Shown piece after piece: positions 5,182 to 12,003 of a DNA stretch of 12,003 nt. The translations under genes and the position numbers were made by a program. The DNA lies in NCBI GenBank assembly GCA_964604465.1, contig CAZRYZ010000041.1, positions 1 to 12,003 on the forward strand, written 5' to 3'. A model generated the notes under the pieces. That model ran no database searches. It was not told the DNA's origin and worked only from the letters and a program-made list of their open reading frames with translations. How positions within the stretch are numbered: the first letter of the stretch is position 1; every line of letters begins with the position of its first letter. This stretch comes from Fluviibacter sp964604465 (GTDB taxonomy: Bacteria > Pseudomonadota > Gammaproteobacteria > Burkholderiales > Rhodocyclaceae).

Positions 5182-6913
5182 GGTTATCGATCAGAATTTC
5201 GCGCAGGAAGAGGTGTTTTGCCACATCGCCTTTGAGCATGGCCCGGATTTCTTCATCACTTTGTCGGCCGCGCAGTTCAAGGCGTTCTCCCAGAATCCTG
5301 CAGTCAGTACAAACCGCTTCGGTCAGGGGTTGCTGCACGATCAGCAAAGGGTAACGTTCACGCAGGATATGAAGCGGGATTCCGGCGTCGCTGCGATAGC
5401 CACGAATATCTGCCCCAGGGAGCAGAAAACGGTACTGTTCGTAGGCGGCATTAAAGTGGTAAGGCACCCAGACCGTCTGACCGGCGGTCTGCCATTGCAC
5501 CTTTTCCGGGTAGCGTCCCATCGGACCGTCGAAGACCGACAAAAACCCGGTGAGGGTCAGGTAAGCGGCAAAGACACCGGGCAGGGTGAGCCAGGGCAGA
5601 AGCCGGGGCAAAAGCAACGAAAGCGCCAGACTGCTCAGCACGATGACCACCAGGACAGCCTGAGTAGCACTGTAGAGTGGTTGCCCTACGTCGTGCTGGA
5701 GGAGCCAGCCCAGATAGCCTATGGCGGCGATGGCGATCATGCACAACAAGGTGGTCACGAACAGCACCCAGCGGCTCAGGCGGAACCAGATGAGCGCAAT
5801 CAGTACCGAAAGCGCCGGCATAGCCTCGAGGAGATAGCGGCTGGAGCGCTGGCTCGGGAAGCAGAAGACGATAAACAGGATCAGCACCCACCACCAGAGG
5901 AACTTCTCATCATCGCTCAGGTCGCGTGTACGGATCAGTCGCCATAACCCCATACCCATAGCGGCAAAGACCACCAGGGCCAGCAGCCCTGCATTAAGAG
6001 CGTAGCCAGTCGCCAGCACCCAGATGCTGCCATCGCCCCAGAACATCTTGCTCAGGTAGCTCGGGCCATGGGGATCGAATTTTCCTGCATTTTCGCCAAC
6101 GACGAACTCCTGCCAGATCGATTGCGGGTTGGGGTCGAAGGCAAACCAGAGCGCAAAGATGCCGAGCGATATCAGCGCGATGAGAATGAGTTTGTAGACA
6201 TCCCGCTTGAGAAACTCGCCCGGGCGGTAGTGCCGGTATCGCCAGTACCAGAAGGCCAGACCCAGCCCGACAGGCAGCAACAGGGCAAAGGATTTGTAAA
6301 GCAGCCCAATGCCGGTACAGACGCCAATCAGCAGTGGCATCGCCCAGGGCGAATCAAAACCGTGTTTGCCTCGGAACAGCAGGAGAAAGAAGGGCATGAA
6401 CAGCCAGAACACTTCGCCGGCGTTGGTCAGGAAGGGGCGACCAAAGCGGTAGGTGCTGAAAAAGGCCAGCCAGATCAGCGCCGCCAGGAGGCCGGTGGCC
6501 AGGTGCCGATGGCTACACTTCCAGCCGAGCAGGCCAACCAGCAGGGCAGTCGCCAGTGTATAGAGAACGTTCGGATAGCGCAGCTGCCAGAGGGTCCAGT
6601 CCTGACCCCAGTGCGTGCTCAGAATCCCCTGCCAGAAGAGCATGGGGGGCTTGGTGTTGCGCATATTTTCCAGCGTAGACTGCAGCGGCAGCCAGTGGCC
6701 GCTATCCGCAGTGAGGCGGGCGATATGGGCGTAAGGGAACTCGTCGCCGTTCTTCGGGATCTGCAGGCTATCCAGACCGAAGAAATAGGTGACGACTGCC
6801 AGAACCACCATGGCGACGAGCACCACGATCTGCCAGAGGGGTGTCGCGTGCGGGGTATGTGCCGGGCGGGCGGACAGATCCAGAGTCGCTTGCCGGGTGC
6901 GCTTAGAGCTCAT
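5174..6913 (-). CDS. GT39/ArnT-like integral membrane glycosyltransferase (GT-C fold)
   Basis: A 579-residue polytopic protein with a short cytoplasmic N-terminus, first membrane helix at about 26-46, then a periplasmic loop with the signature of this superfamily: P-K-N-G-D-E-F-P-Y-A-H-I-A (about 53-65) with Asp57-Glu58, and N-T-K-P-P-M-L-F-W (86-94), the counterpart of DKPPLxYW in ArnT. About ten more hydrophobic helices follow, then a C-terminal soluble, probably periplasmic region of ~130 residues with a CTDC motif at about 535-538. Known relatives move a sugar from a polyprenyl phosphate carrier to lipid A, a protein or another glycan on the periplasmic face. The start at 6913 overlaps the GtrA-like gene by 11 bases, with CGGAG about 11 bases upstream; the frame stays open to 7012 but that stretch lies inside the upstream gene. 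The acceptor and sugar are unknown. Confidence 0.85.
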   Translation of the reverse strand: MSSKRTRQATLDLSARPAHTPHATPLWQIVVLVAMVVLAVVTYFFGLDSLQIPKNGDEFPYAHIARLTADSGHWLPLQSTLENMRNTKPPMLFWQGILSTHWGQDWTLWQLRYPNVLYTLATALLVGLLGWKCSHRHLATGLLAALIWLAFFSTYRFGRPFLTNAGEVFWLFMPFFLLLFRGKHGFDSPWAMPLLIGVCTGIGLLYKSFALLLPVGLGLAFWYWRYRHYRPGEFLKRDVYKLILIALISLGIFALWFAFDPNPQSIWQEFVVGENAGKFDPHGPSYLSKMFWGDGSIWVLATGYALNAGLLALVVFAAMGMGLWRLIRTRDLSDDEKFLWWWVLILFIVFCFPSQRSSRYLLEAMPALSVLIALIWFRLSRWVLFVTTLLCMIAIAAIGYLGWLLQHDVGQPLYSATQAVLVVIVLSSLALSLLLPRLLPWLTLPGVFAAYLTLTGFLSVFDGPMGRYPEKVQWQTAGQTVWVPYHFNAAYEQYRFLLPGADIRGYRSDAGIPLHILRERYPLLIVQQPLTEAVCTDCRILGERLELRGRQSDEEIRAMLKGDVAKHLFLREILIDNRR

Positions 6914-7400
6914 TGGGGGAGGGCTCCGGCTTTTCGCGTCGGAGCTTGAGTCGCCCGAAGGTCCAGATGTCATTGGCCACAAAGTTGAACAGGCTGGCAA
7001 TGACCACGGCAATCAGGTTGGCGGCCAGATAGTGCAGGAAAAGGGCGAACAGGTTGGTCAGGCCGAATTGCACAGCGATACCCACCCAGCAGGCCAGCGC
7101 GTACTGGCCGAACTGGACGACGATCGGTACCGAGCGCAGAGACCGTCGGTCATGCCATGTCCAGCGGCGGTTCCAGGTGAAATTGCTGATCGTGGCCACA
7201 AAGATGGCCAGTGCCAGCGAAAGATTCAGGCGCAGAGCCTCGGGGCGCATGCTGCGGAAGAGGTGTTCCTGTCCGATATACAGGATGCTCAGGTTCACAA
7301 TGACGCCGGAGGCGCCAACGATGCCGAACTTGATAAAACGGGGGCGGAACAGGGCACCAATCAGGGGCAGTTGCTGCAAAAACTGGATCAGGCTGTGCAT
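6903..7400 (-). CDS. GtrA-like family membrane protein, putative polyprenyl-phosphate-sugar flippase
   Basis: A 165-residue four-helix protein of the GtrA/DPMS family. Seen: F-I-K-F-G-I-V-G (22-29) opening helix 1, NFTWNRRWTW at 73-82 after helix 2, helix 3 at about 95-118, and NFVANDIWTFGR at 139-150 after helix 4; the paired N-F-x-x-x-x-x-W motifs are the family hallmark. GtrA of serotype-converting phages is thought to flip undecaprenyl-phosphate-linked glucose across the inner membrane for a GT-C enzyme. That fits here, because the next gene in the operon is such an enzyme (11-base overlap). The ATG is 2 bases after the stop of the GT9 gene with no visible ribosome site, pointing to translational coupling. 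A GtrB-like GT2 gene, which would make the lipid-linked sugar, is not in the window. Confidence 0.87.
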   Translation of the reverse strand: MHSLIQFLQQLPLIGALFRPRFIKFGIVGASGVIVNLSILYIGQEHLFRSMRPEALRLNLSLALAIFVATISNFTWNRRWTWHDRRSLRSVPIVVQFGQYALACWVGIAVQFGLTNLFALFLHYLAANLIAVVIASLFNFVANDIWTFGRLKLRREKPEPSPNEL

Positions 7401-7402
7401 GC

Positions 7403-8659
7403 TTACTGGTTGGGTTGCAGCGTAAAAGACACCGGCTGGGCCGCCGGCGGTAGCCCCAGAAGTTCGTGCGCTTTTTCCAGCACCTGCTCGGGAGTGATCT
7501 GTTTAAGGCACTGGTTGTCGCCATCACAGGGCGACATCCGGTGGTTGTAGGCGGTCAGGCAGGGCGAACAGGCCAGGGGCTGGTGCAGGAAATAGGCTTT
7601 CTTTGCCCAGGAGCGGTACAGACGGGGGGTTTCCGGCCCGAACAGAATAATGGTCGGAATCGGGGTCATCGCCGCAAACTGGCCGGGCCCCCCGTCATTG
7701 GTGATCAGCAGGGCCGCCCGGTGGAACAGCGCCAGCAGGTGGCGGACCGAGCGGGTGTAGCCGGTCAGATCAATACACATGGGGTTGCGGCAGTGGTTGA
7801 GCACCGCCTGACCAAAGGCTTTGTCGCCCTTCAGCCCGATTACCCCGACGGCATAACCCTGCTGCAGGAAGTGGTCGGCGACCCGGTAATAATATTCCAG
7901 CGGCCAGGCACGAATGGGCAGGATGCCACCGCTTGGATATATAAGAATCAGTGGCTTACCAGCAACTGTTGGAAAATCACTTTCAAGCCGTGCGGCCTCG
8001 TTTTCGATCTCGCCCGGGTTAAAAACCAGGGTAGGCGGTGTGATCGGCTGGTCCGGGGGCAGCGTTTTTCCGGCCGGATGGGTGGTCGAATCGATCGCAT
8101 CGACCATGGTCAGAAGCTGGTGGCTCAGGTGGCGGTAGGGGTTGTACATGACCGGGTTGGTCAGGTAACCGCCGCGGTAGAGCCCCTCCTGGGTATGGGG
8201 CTCGAACCCGACCAGCACCGGGGCACCGGACAGGTAGGCAATAAGGCTGCTGACCCGGGCAAAGAGCTCGCAGTCGATGACCACGTCAAAGCGGAGTGCC
8301 CGCATCTTCTGCACGGCTTCCCAGAGATCGCGCGCAAAGTCCTTGAGGTCGGCATCGTTCAGGGTGATGACATTCCGGGGGGGTACCACGCCCAGCAGGT
8401 CGAGCACCTCGCGATTCTTGGCGAACAGCATGACATGCAGTTCGGCATCGGGATAGCGGGCTCGGATCGCCTGGAACATGGGCTCAGCCAGTACCAGACT
8501 GCCCATTTCCGAGAGCAGAATGACCAGAATCCTTTGGGGGCTGCCCCTAAGCTTGCGCCGTAGACCCAGTTTGCGCAGACACCAATCCCAGGCGGTGAAT
8601 AGGGCGCAAAGGGGAACCCCGGCGTATTTATCAACAGCGCGTTGGAATCGGATATCCAT
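7403..8659 (-). CDS. GT9 family glycosyltransferase, heptosyltransferase-like
   Basis: A 418-residue GT-B protein of the ADP-heptose:LPS heptosyltransferase family. N-domain: R-I-L-V-I-L-L-S-E-M-G-S (43-54), the usual start of GT9 proteins, though the normal G-D motif is altered to EMGS. C-domain: IYPSGGILPIRAWPLEYY (240-257), VGVIGLKGDK (271-280), and TNDGGPGQFAAM (320-331) followed by PTIILFGPETP (335-345), the nucleotide-sugar site. Four C-terminal Cys (364, 367, 378, 384) follow the C-x-P-C...C...C-L pattern common in this family. It would add a sugar to a lipid-linked acceptor at the cytoplasmic face of the inner membrane, as in LPS core synthesis. It is the first gene of the minus-strand operon. 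The frame is open to an ATG at 8722, which would add 21 unconserved residues; neither ATG has a strong ribosome site, and 8659 is preferred on homology pattern alone. Confidence 0.82.
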   Translation of the reverse strand: MDIRFQRAVDKYAGVPLCALFTAWDWCLRKLGLRRKLRGSPQRILVILLSEMGSLVLAEPMFQAIRARYPDAELHVMLFAKNREVLDLLGVVPPRNVITLNDADLKDFARDLWEAVQKMRALRFDVVIDCELFARVSSLIAYLSGAPVLVGFEPHTQEGLYRGGYLTNPVMYNPYRHLSHQLLTMVDAIDSTTHPAGKTLPPDQPITPPTLVFNPGEIENEAARLESDFPTVAGKPLILIYPSGGILPIRAWPLEYYYRVADHFLQQGYAVGVIGLKGDKAFGQAVLNHCRNPMCIDLTGYTRSVRHLLALFHRAALLITNDGGPGQFAAMTPIPTIILFGPETPRLYRSWAKKAYFLHQPLACSPCLTAYNHRMSPCDGDNQCLKQITPEQVLEKAHELLGLPPAAQPVSFTLQPNQ

Positions 8660-8718
8660 CAGTGGGCAGTTTGGTCTCGGCAAGTCCGGCCGCTGGCGGG
8701 CGGCTGAGACAGTCACCG

Positions 8719-8740
8719 TCATTCAGTAAAGCCTGAATGA
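8719..8740. promoter_or_regulatory. Perfect 8-bp inverted repeat between divergent glycan operons
   Basis: TCATTCAG (8719-8726) and CTGAATGA (8733-8740) are perfect inverted copies separated by TAAAGC. The repeat sits between the GT9 operon and the sialidase-like operon and overlaps the candidate -35 region of the latter. It could be an operator for both directions. It would also include the alternative GT9 start codon at 8722. The binding protein is unknown. Confidence 0.4.
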
Positions 8741-8761
8741 TACCTGTCCTTGGGATAAAAT
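8733..8761 (+). promoter_or_regulatory. Weak candidate promoter for the sialidase-like operon
   Basis: A -10 box TAAAAT (8756-8761, five of six matches) is preceded after 17 bases by CTGAAT (8733-8738, three of six matches to TTGACA). Transcription would start near 8768, which is exactly the ATG of the short leader ORF. The weak -35 box lies in the right arm of the inverted repeat. Moderate to low confidence. Confidence 0.35.
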
Positions 8762-8767
8762 GCCGTC

Positions 8768-8824
8768 ATGAGCACACCAAACGCCCTGATTGTTGCGATG
8801 TCTGCCCGGAGCCCCCGGGTATGA
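8768..8824 (+). CDS. Possible 18-codon leader ORF coupled to the sialidase-like gene
   Basis: An ATG at 8768 opens an 18-residue frame (M-S-T-P-N-A-L-I-V-A-M-S-A-R-S-P-R-V) whose TGA overlaps the ATG of the sialidase-like gene as ATGA at 8821-8824. This layout would allow ribosomes to reinitiate. Its own ribosome site is weak (GGGA 13 bases upstream), and if the TAAAAT box is used the message would be leaderless. It may equally be noncoding; no known peptide is recognised. Confidence 0.25.
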   Translation: MSTPNALIVAMSARSPRV

Positions 8825-10029
8825 ATCAAATCGTCCGGTGGTTGCCGACGGCGATGTTTGCCGGGGCGCTAGGCGCGACGCTTGTGATGTATCCCACGCT
8901 GCGGGATCCCGCGCCAGTGGAACCCCGTTTTTCCAACCCGCTTGAATCCGTGACGCCGGGTCGGGCGGTCGCAGCCCGTCTGCCTGCCCAATTTGTCTGG
9001 TCTGACCTGCCCCGGCCGACGCCTTCGGCGCATGCAGCGACCCTGACCGAGGTGCTACCCGCTGAAGGGGCGCCTGAGACACCGACCCGCTTGCTGGCCG
9101 CCTGGTTTGGTGGCACCCGTGAGGGGGCGGCCGATGTGTCGCTGTATCAGTCCGGCTGGACAAGCGGTCAACCTTGGAAACCGGCCACAGAATTGATGAC
9201 GCGTCAGAGCGTGCAGGGGCAAATGGGGCGCAATATCCGCAAGCTCGGTAATCCGCTGCTCATGGCCGAGCCGGGGCGGCTGCATCTGTACTTTGTCAGT
9301 GTCTCTTACGGCGGTTGGGCGGGCAGTGCCATCAACCGCAGTCTATCGACCAATGATGGCCAGAGCTGGTCAGTGCCGCATCGGATTATCAGCAGCCCTT
9401 TCTTCAATCTGAGTACCTTGGTCCGTAATCCCGGTGTCTGGTACACCGATGGCACTCTGGGGCTGCCGGTGTATCACGAATTCATCAATAAACATGGCGA
9501 GTGGTTGCACCTCGCTGCGGATGGCCGGGTGCTTGATAAGTCGCGCATGGCCATGCCACGGGCCACCTTGCAGCCGGCCGTCGTGCCGTTGACCGAAACG
9601 CATGCCGTGGCGGCGCTCCGTGATGCCGGCCCCGGCGATAATCATGTTCAGTGGAGCGAATCGCTGGATGGCGGCCAGTCCTGGTCGCAGCAGTCGGCGC
9701 GCGAGATCCCTAATCCCAACGCCGCTGCGGCCATGATTGGGCTGCAGGACGGCACGTTGCTCATGGCCTGTAATCCGATTCCCGGCAATCGCAATCGTCT
9801 GTCGCTATTGCGCTCGACGGATCGTGGTCTGACCTGGTCTCTGGTGCGTGTGGTGGAAGAGAGTGCGGATGACCGGGATGAGTTTTCCTACCCGGCATTG
9901 CTGCAGGATCGGCAGGGGCGGATCCACCTGTTGTATACCTGGAAGCGTCAGGGCATTCGTCATGCCACTTTTACGCAGGGATGGCTGAACCAGCCCGGTA
10001 ATCCGATCATTCCGGCGGTGCCGCGATGA
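8821..10029 (+). CDS. Membrane-anchored BNR/Asp-box sialidase-like protein
   Basis: A 402-residue protein with an N-terminal hydrophobic helix (about 8-24, no clear cleavage site, so a signal anchor) and a periplasmic beta-propeller of the BNR_2 sialidase type. AAWFGGTREGAADVSLY at 93-109 matches the opening strand of that family. Asp-boxes of the S-x-D-x-G-x-x-W form are at 176-183, 281-288 and 332-339. KLGNPLL (141-147) and YPALLQDRQGRIHLLYTW (357-374) are further propeller strands. Bona fide GH33 sialidases have an Arg triad and a Tyr/Glu pair, which I cannot assign with confidence, so the glycan substrate is open and sialic acid is not implied. The start at 8821 has GGAG about 10 bases upstream; the frame extends to 8737, but the 28 extra residues are Cys- and Pro-rich and unlike a signal. 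It overlaps the next gene by ATGA. Confidence 0.82.
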   Translation: MNQIVRWLPTAMFAGALGATLVMYPTLRDPAPVEPRFSNPLESVTPGRAVAARLPAQFVWSDLPRPTPSAHAATLTEVLPAEGAPETPTRLLAAWFGGTREGAADVSLYQSGWTSGQPWKPATELMTRQSVQGQMGRNIRKLGNPLLMAEPGRLHLYFVSVSYGGWAGSAINRSLSTNDGQSWSVPHRIISSPFFNLSTLVRNPGVWYTDGTLGLPVYHEFINKHGEWLHLAADGRVLDKSRMAMPRATLQPAVVPLTETHAVAALRDAGPGDNHVQWSESLDGGQSWSQQSAREIPNPNAAAAMIGLQDGTLLMACNPIPGNRNRLSLLRSTDRGLTWSLVRVVEESADDRDEFSYPALLQDRQGRIHLLYTWKRQGIRHATFTQGWLNQPGNPIIPAVPR

Positions 10030-10574
10030 GCGCCTCGATGCCTTCGTTCGTAAACCGACTCTGCCAACCGGTGATCCGTCAGCGGGTGATTCTCATCGCA
10101 CTGGCGTTGTTGTCGCTTATTCCGGTGGGGGGCTTGCCACTCTGGCGCTACGTGTATGGATTTACGGGGGATCTGGCCCCCGCGACCTGGGTGCTTTTCG
10201 GCGTCTGGTTCGTGGCACCACAGGAGTTCAAGGCCTGGGTACACAAAGAGTTGCCATTGCATCGACGCCTGGTGCTGCTGGTATCGGCGATCCTCTTTTA
10301 TGTTCTGGCGCTGGGCTCCGGGAGTTTTGACCCCTATGCCGCCGGTTACCAGCCGCGCGTCCTTCTGGTATTAATGTCCTTGTGGGTGCTCTGGCGCGGC
10401 CGAAGGCTGCCGGGGCTGACCCTGCTGCTGGCATTCGGCCTAATGGTCTATAGCCTGCACGGATTGAGCTCGGATAATCTGTGGGATTATCTACTCGACC
10501 CCGTCATGACAATCGCGCTGGCGATCAGCGTCTTCCGTAGTGTAAAGTCCCGTCGTTTCACCTCTCCTGATTAG
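10026..10574 (+). CDS. Polytopic membrane protein of unknown function
   Basis: I do not recognise this 182-residue protein. It has about five or six hydrophobic segments (near 19-37, 52-65, 82-97, 111-124, 129-146 and 156-170), with basic residues on loops such as H-R-R near 79-81 and R-G-R-R near 124-127, and a basic C-terminus (K-S-R-R). No catalytic motif is apparent; a conserved-looking loop contains G-S-F-D-P-Y-A-A-G-Y at 99-108. Its ATG overlaps the stop of the sialidase-like gene (ATGA at 10026-10029), so the two are translationally coupled and probably work together in the inner membrane and periplasm. The next gene starts 14 bases after its stop. Real gene: confident; function: unknown. 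Confidence 0.8.
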   Translation: MSASMPSFVNRLCQPVIRQRVILIALALLSLIPVGGLPLWRYVYGFTGDLAPATWVLFGVWFVAPQEFKAWVHKELPLHRRLVLLVSAILFYVLALGSGSFDPYAAGYQPRVLLVLMSLWVLWRGRRLPGLTLLLAFGLMVYSLHGLSSDNLWDYLLDPVMTIALAISVFRSVKSRRFTSPD

Positions 10575-10588
10575 CCCGGATTCTTTTC

Positions 10589-12003
10589 ATGTTTGATCTT
10601 GTTAACAAGCACCGTAAGTTCGTTCAGATTTTTCTGGCCCTGATCACGCTGCCTTTTGCTTTCTGGGGTATTGACTCCTATTTCCAAGACGCGGCATCCA
10701 CCGATGAGGTTGCCCGCGTCGGGAGCAGCAAAATCACCCTGCAACAGCTGGATAATGCGATGCGTGAGCGAGCCGACCAGATCCGGGCGCGCCAGGGGGC
10801 AGCGGTGGATAGCCGCCTGTTTGAATCCCCGGCATTTCGTCAGAGCGTGCTGAATGAACTGGTTGAGCAGCGGTTGCTGATTCTAGAAGCAGAGCGCCTG
10901 GGGGTGGCGGCTAATGATGTGGTGCTGCGCGAACTGATCGCCCAGATCCCGGCCTTTCAGGAAAACGGCAAGTTTTCTCCGGCCAAGTATGAGCAGGTGC
11001 TGCGAGCCCAGGGTATGACGCCGAGTGCCTTCGAGCAGAATCTTCGCCGGGATCTGACGACACAGGTGCTGGTCAATGGGGTGGCCTCGACCACGCAGAT
11101 CTCACGCACCCAGCTCAATCAGATCATCAATGCCGAAACGCAAGAGCGTGATGTGTCGATGGCCATGTTGTCTTCCGGTGACTACCTGAAATCGGTCACC
11201 GTCGATGACGCTGCCGTTCGCCAGTTCTACGAATCGAACCAGCGTGAGTTTCAGATGCCCGAGCGGGTCAAGGTCGCTTATGTGGTTCTGAGTGACCCGA
11301 AGGTCGTTGCTAAGGAATCTGATAACTTCAGCAATATGGTCTACGAGCAATCTGACACCTATCAGGATGTGGCCAAGGCGCTCAACCTCAAGGTCGAACA
11401 GAGTGGCTGGATCAGTGCTAACGGGCAAGGTGCCCAAGGCATGCTGGCCAACCCCAAGGTGCTTCAGGCCATCTTCAGCCCATCGAGCCTGAAGGACCGT
11501 CGTAATAGTCCAGCGATCGAGGTGGCGCCGAATGTCTTGCTCTCGGTGCGTGTGACCGAGTATGAACCGGTGTCGATCCGACCTTTCGATCAGGTCTCAG
11601 GTGATATCCGCAAGTACCTCCTGAATAAAGCTGCGGCAGAAAAGGCCGCGGCCGATGGCGAGGCACGTCTGGCTGATCTGAAGGCTGGCAAGACGGTGGA
11701 GATCAAGTGGAGCCCAGTCAAAGCGGTGTCCCGCTTGCAGCCTAACGGGTTAGCGCCAGATGCAGTACAACTGGTCTTTGCGGCCGATGCCGCCAAATTG
11801 CCGGCCTTTACCGGTAGCCAGGCTGGTACCGCAGGCTATGCGCTCTTCAAGGTTTCGGCAGTTCGGGCGGGTGGCAAGCTAAGCGATGAGAAACGCGCAC
11901 AGATCGCCGACGCTTACCAGCGCGCAGTGCAGCAGGCCGATGTGGTGAGCCTGATGGTGTCGTTGCGGAATCAGCATCCGGTGAAGATTGCCAAACGCCC
12001 CGA
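10589..12003 (+). CDS. ppiD: PpiD-like periplasmic chaperone lacking the parvulin domain, 3' end outside window
   Basis: The frame from ATG 10589 runs without a stop to the window edge (471 complete codons). N-terminal anchor: MFDLVNKHRK-F then a membrane helix at 12-28, as in PpiD, which sits in the inner membrane near SecYEG and helps newly exported proteins fold. The SurA-like chaperone region follows (VARVGSSKIT at 41-50; NELVEQRLLILEAERLGV at 89-106; NGKFSPAKYEQVLRAQG at 126-142). After FQMPERVKVAYVVLS (221-235), where PpiD normally enters its parvulin domain, only about eleven residues separate it from DNFSNMVYEQ (245-254), the segment that follows that domain in relatives. No parvulin motif such as A-S-H-I-L-I or G-x-L-G-x-F is present. 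The rest (to P471) matches the PpiD C-terminal region and looks near its end, implying about 475 residues instead of about 620. The ribosome site is weak (CCGGA 9-10 bases upstream). Confidence 0.85.
   Translation, partial: MFDLVNKHRKFVQIFLALITLPFAFWGIDSYFQDAASTDEVARVGSSKITLQQLDNAMRERADQIRARQGAAVDSRLFESPAFRQSVLNELVEQRLLILEAERLGVAANDVVLRELIAQIPAFQENGKFSPAKYEQVLRAQGMTPSAFEQNLRRDLTTQVLVNGVASTTQISRTQLNQIINAETQERDVSMAMLSSGDYLKSVTVDDAAVRQFYESNQREFQMPERVKVAYVVLSDPKVVAKESDNFSNMVYEQSDTYQDVAKALNLKVEQSGWISANGQGAQGMLANPKVLQAIFSPSSLKDRRNSPAIEVAPNVLLSVRVTEYEPVSIRPFDQVSGDIRKYLLNKAAAEKAAADGEARLADLKAGKTVEIKWSPVKAVSRLQPNGLAPDAVQLVFAADAAKLPAFTGSQAGTAGYALFKVSAVRAGGKLSDEKRAQIADAYQRAVQQADVVSLMVSLRNQHPVKIAKRP

Noticed and set aside
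6068..7550. Long plus-strand open frames (6068-6949 and 6789-7550) opposite the GT39 and GtrA genes
   Set aside because: The composition is highly polar and low in recognisable structure; the minus strand has recognisable membrane proteins with family motifs.
7466..8563. A 365-codon open frame on the plus strand opposite the GT9 gene
   Set aside because: It is antisense to a clear GT9 protein, is rich in Gly, Gln, Arg and His without any domain, and looks like a GC-driven shadow frame.
1..12003. tRNA, rRNA, CRISPR array, insertion sequence or integrase
   Set aside because: I found no cloverleaf, rRNA-like stretch, regularly spaced direct repeats, transposase-like product or terminal inverted repeats on reading both strands.

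Overview
The window reads as about 12 kb of chromosomal DNA from a moderately GC-rich (near 60% by eye) Gram-negative bacterium, most likely a betaproteobacterium that stores polyhydroxybutyrate. The signs are a strongly expressed phasin gene, a PpiD-type periplasmic chaperone, a MliC-type lysozyme inhibitor and envelope glycosyltransferases. I see no mobile element, CRISPR array, rRNA or tRNA. Genes are tightly packed; the only long gaps flank the phasin gene (about 250 and 120 bases).

Left part (1-3017): the end of a MliC-like lysozyme inhibitor gene runs tail-to-tail into a spermidine-synthase-like gene on the minus strand, with a 32-base overlap. Diverging from that gene is a two-gene unit: a YqhA/UPF0114 membrane protein, then one base later an exported monohaem cytochrome c with an N-terminal sulfite-oxidase-like beta domain. 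A SugE/Gdx-type SMR exporter gene converges on this unit.

Middle (3018-5159): the phasin gene phaP has a perfect TTGACA/TATAAT promoter bracketed by two TGC-N3-GCA motifs that look like PhaR operators. It also has a T-rich leader with a strong AAGGAG ribosome binding site, and two hairpins at its 3' end, the second a good intrinsic terminator. A PatB/MalY-type C-S lyase follows with its own start downstream of that terminator.

Right part (5174-12003): a minus-strand operon encodes a GT9 heptosyltransferase-like enzyme, a GtrA-like flippase-type membrane protein and a GT39/ArnT-like integral membrane glycosyltransferase. This suggests transfer of a lipid-linked sugar on the outer face of the inner membrane. 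Diverging from it is a plus-strand unit: a possible 18-codon leader ORF, a membrane-anchored BNR/Asp-box sialidase-like protein, a polytopic membrane protein of unknown function (ATGA overlap) and a ppiD gene cut by the window end.

The most unusual observation is that this PpiD appears to lack the whole parvulin domain. Its sequence passes in frame from the conserved region before that domain directly to the conserved region after it. The second is the sialidase-like plus membrane-protein pair facing the glycosyltransferase operon, which may be an uncharacterised envelope-glycan module.
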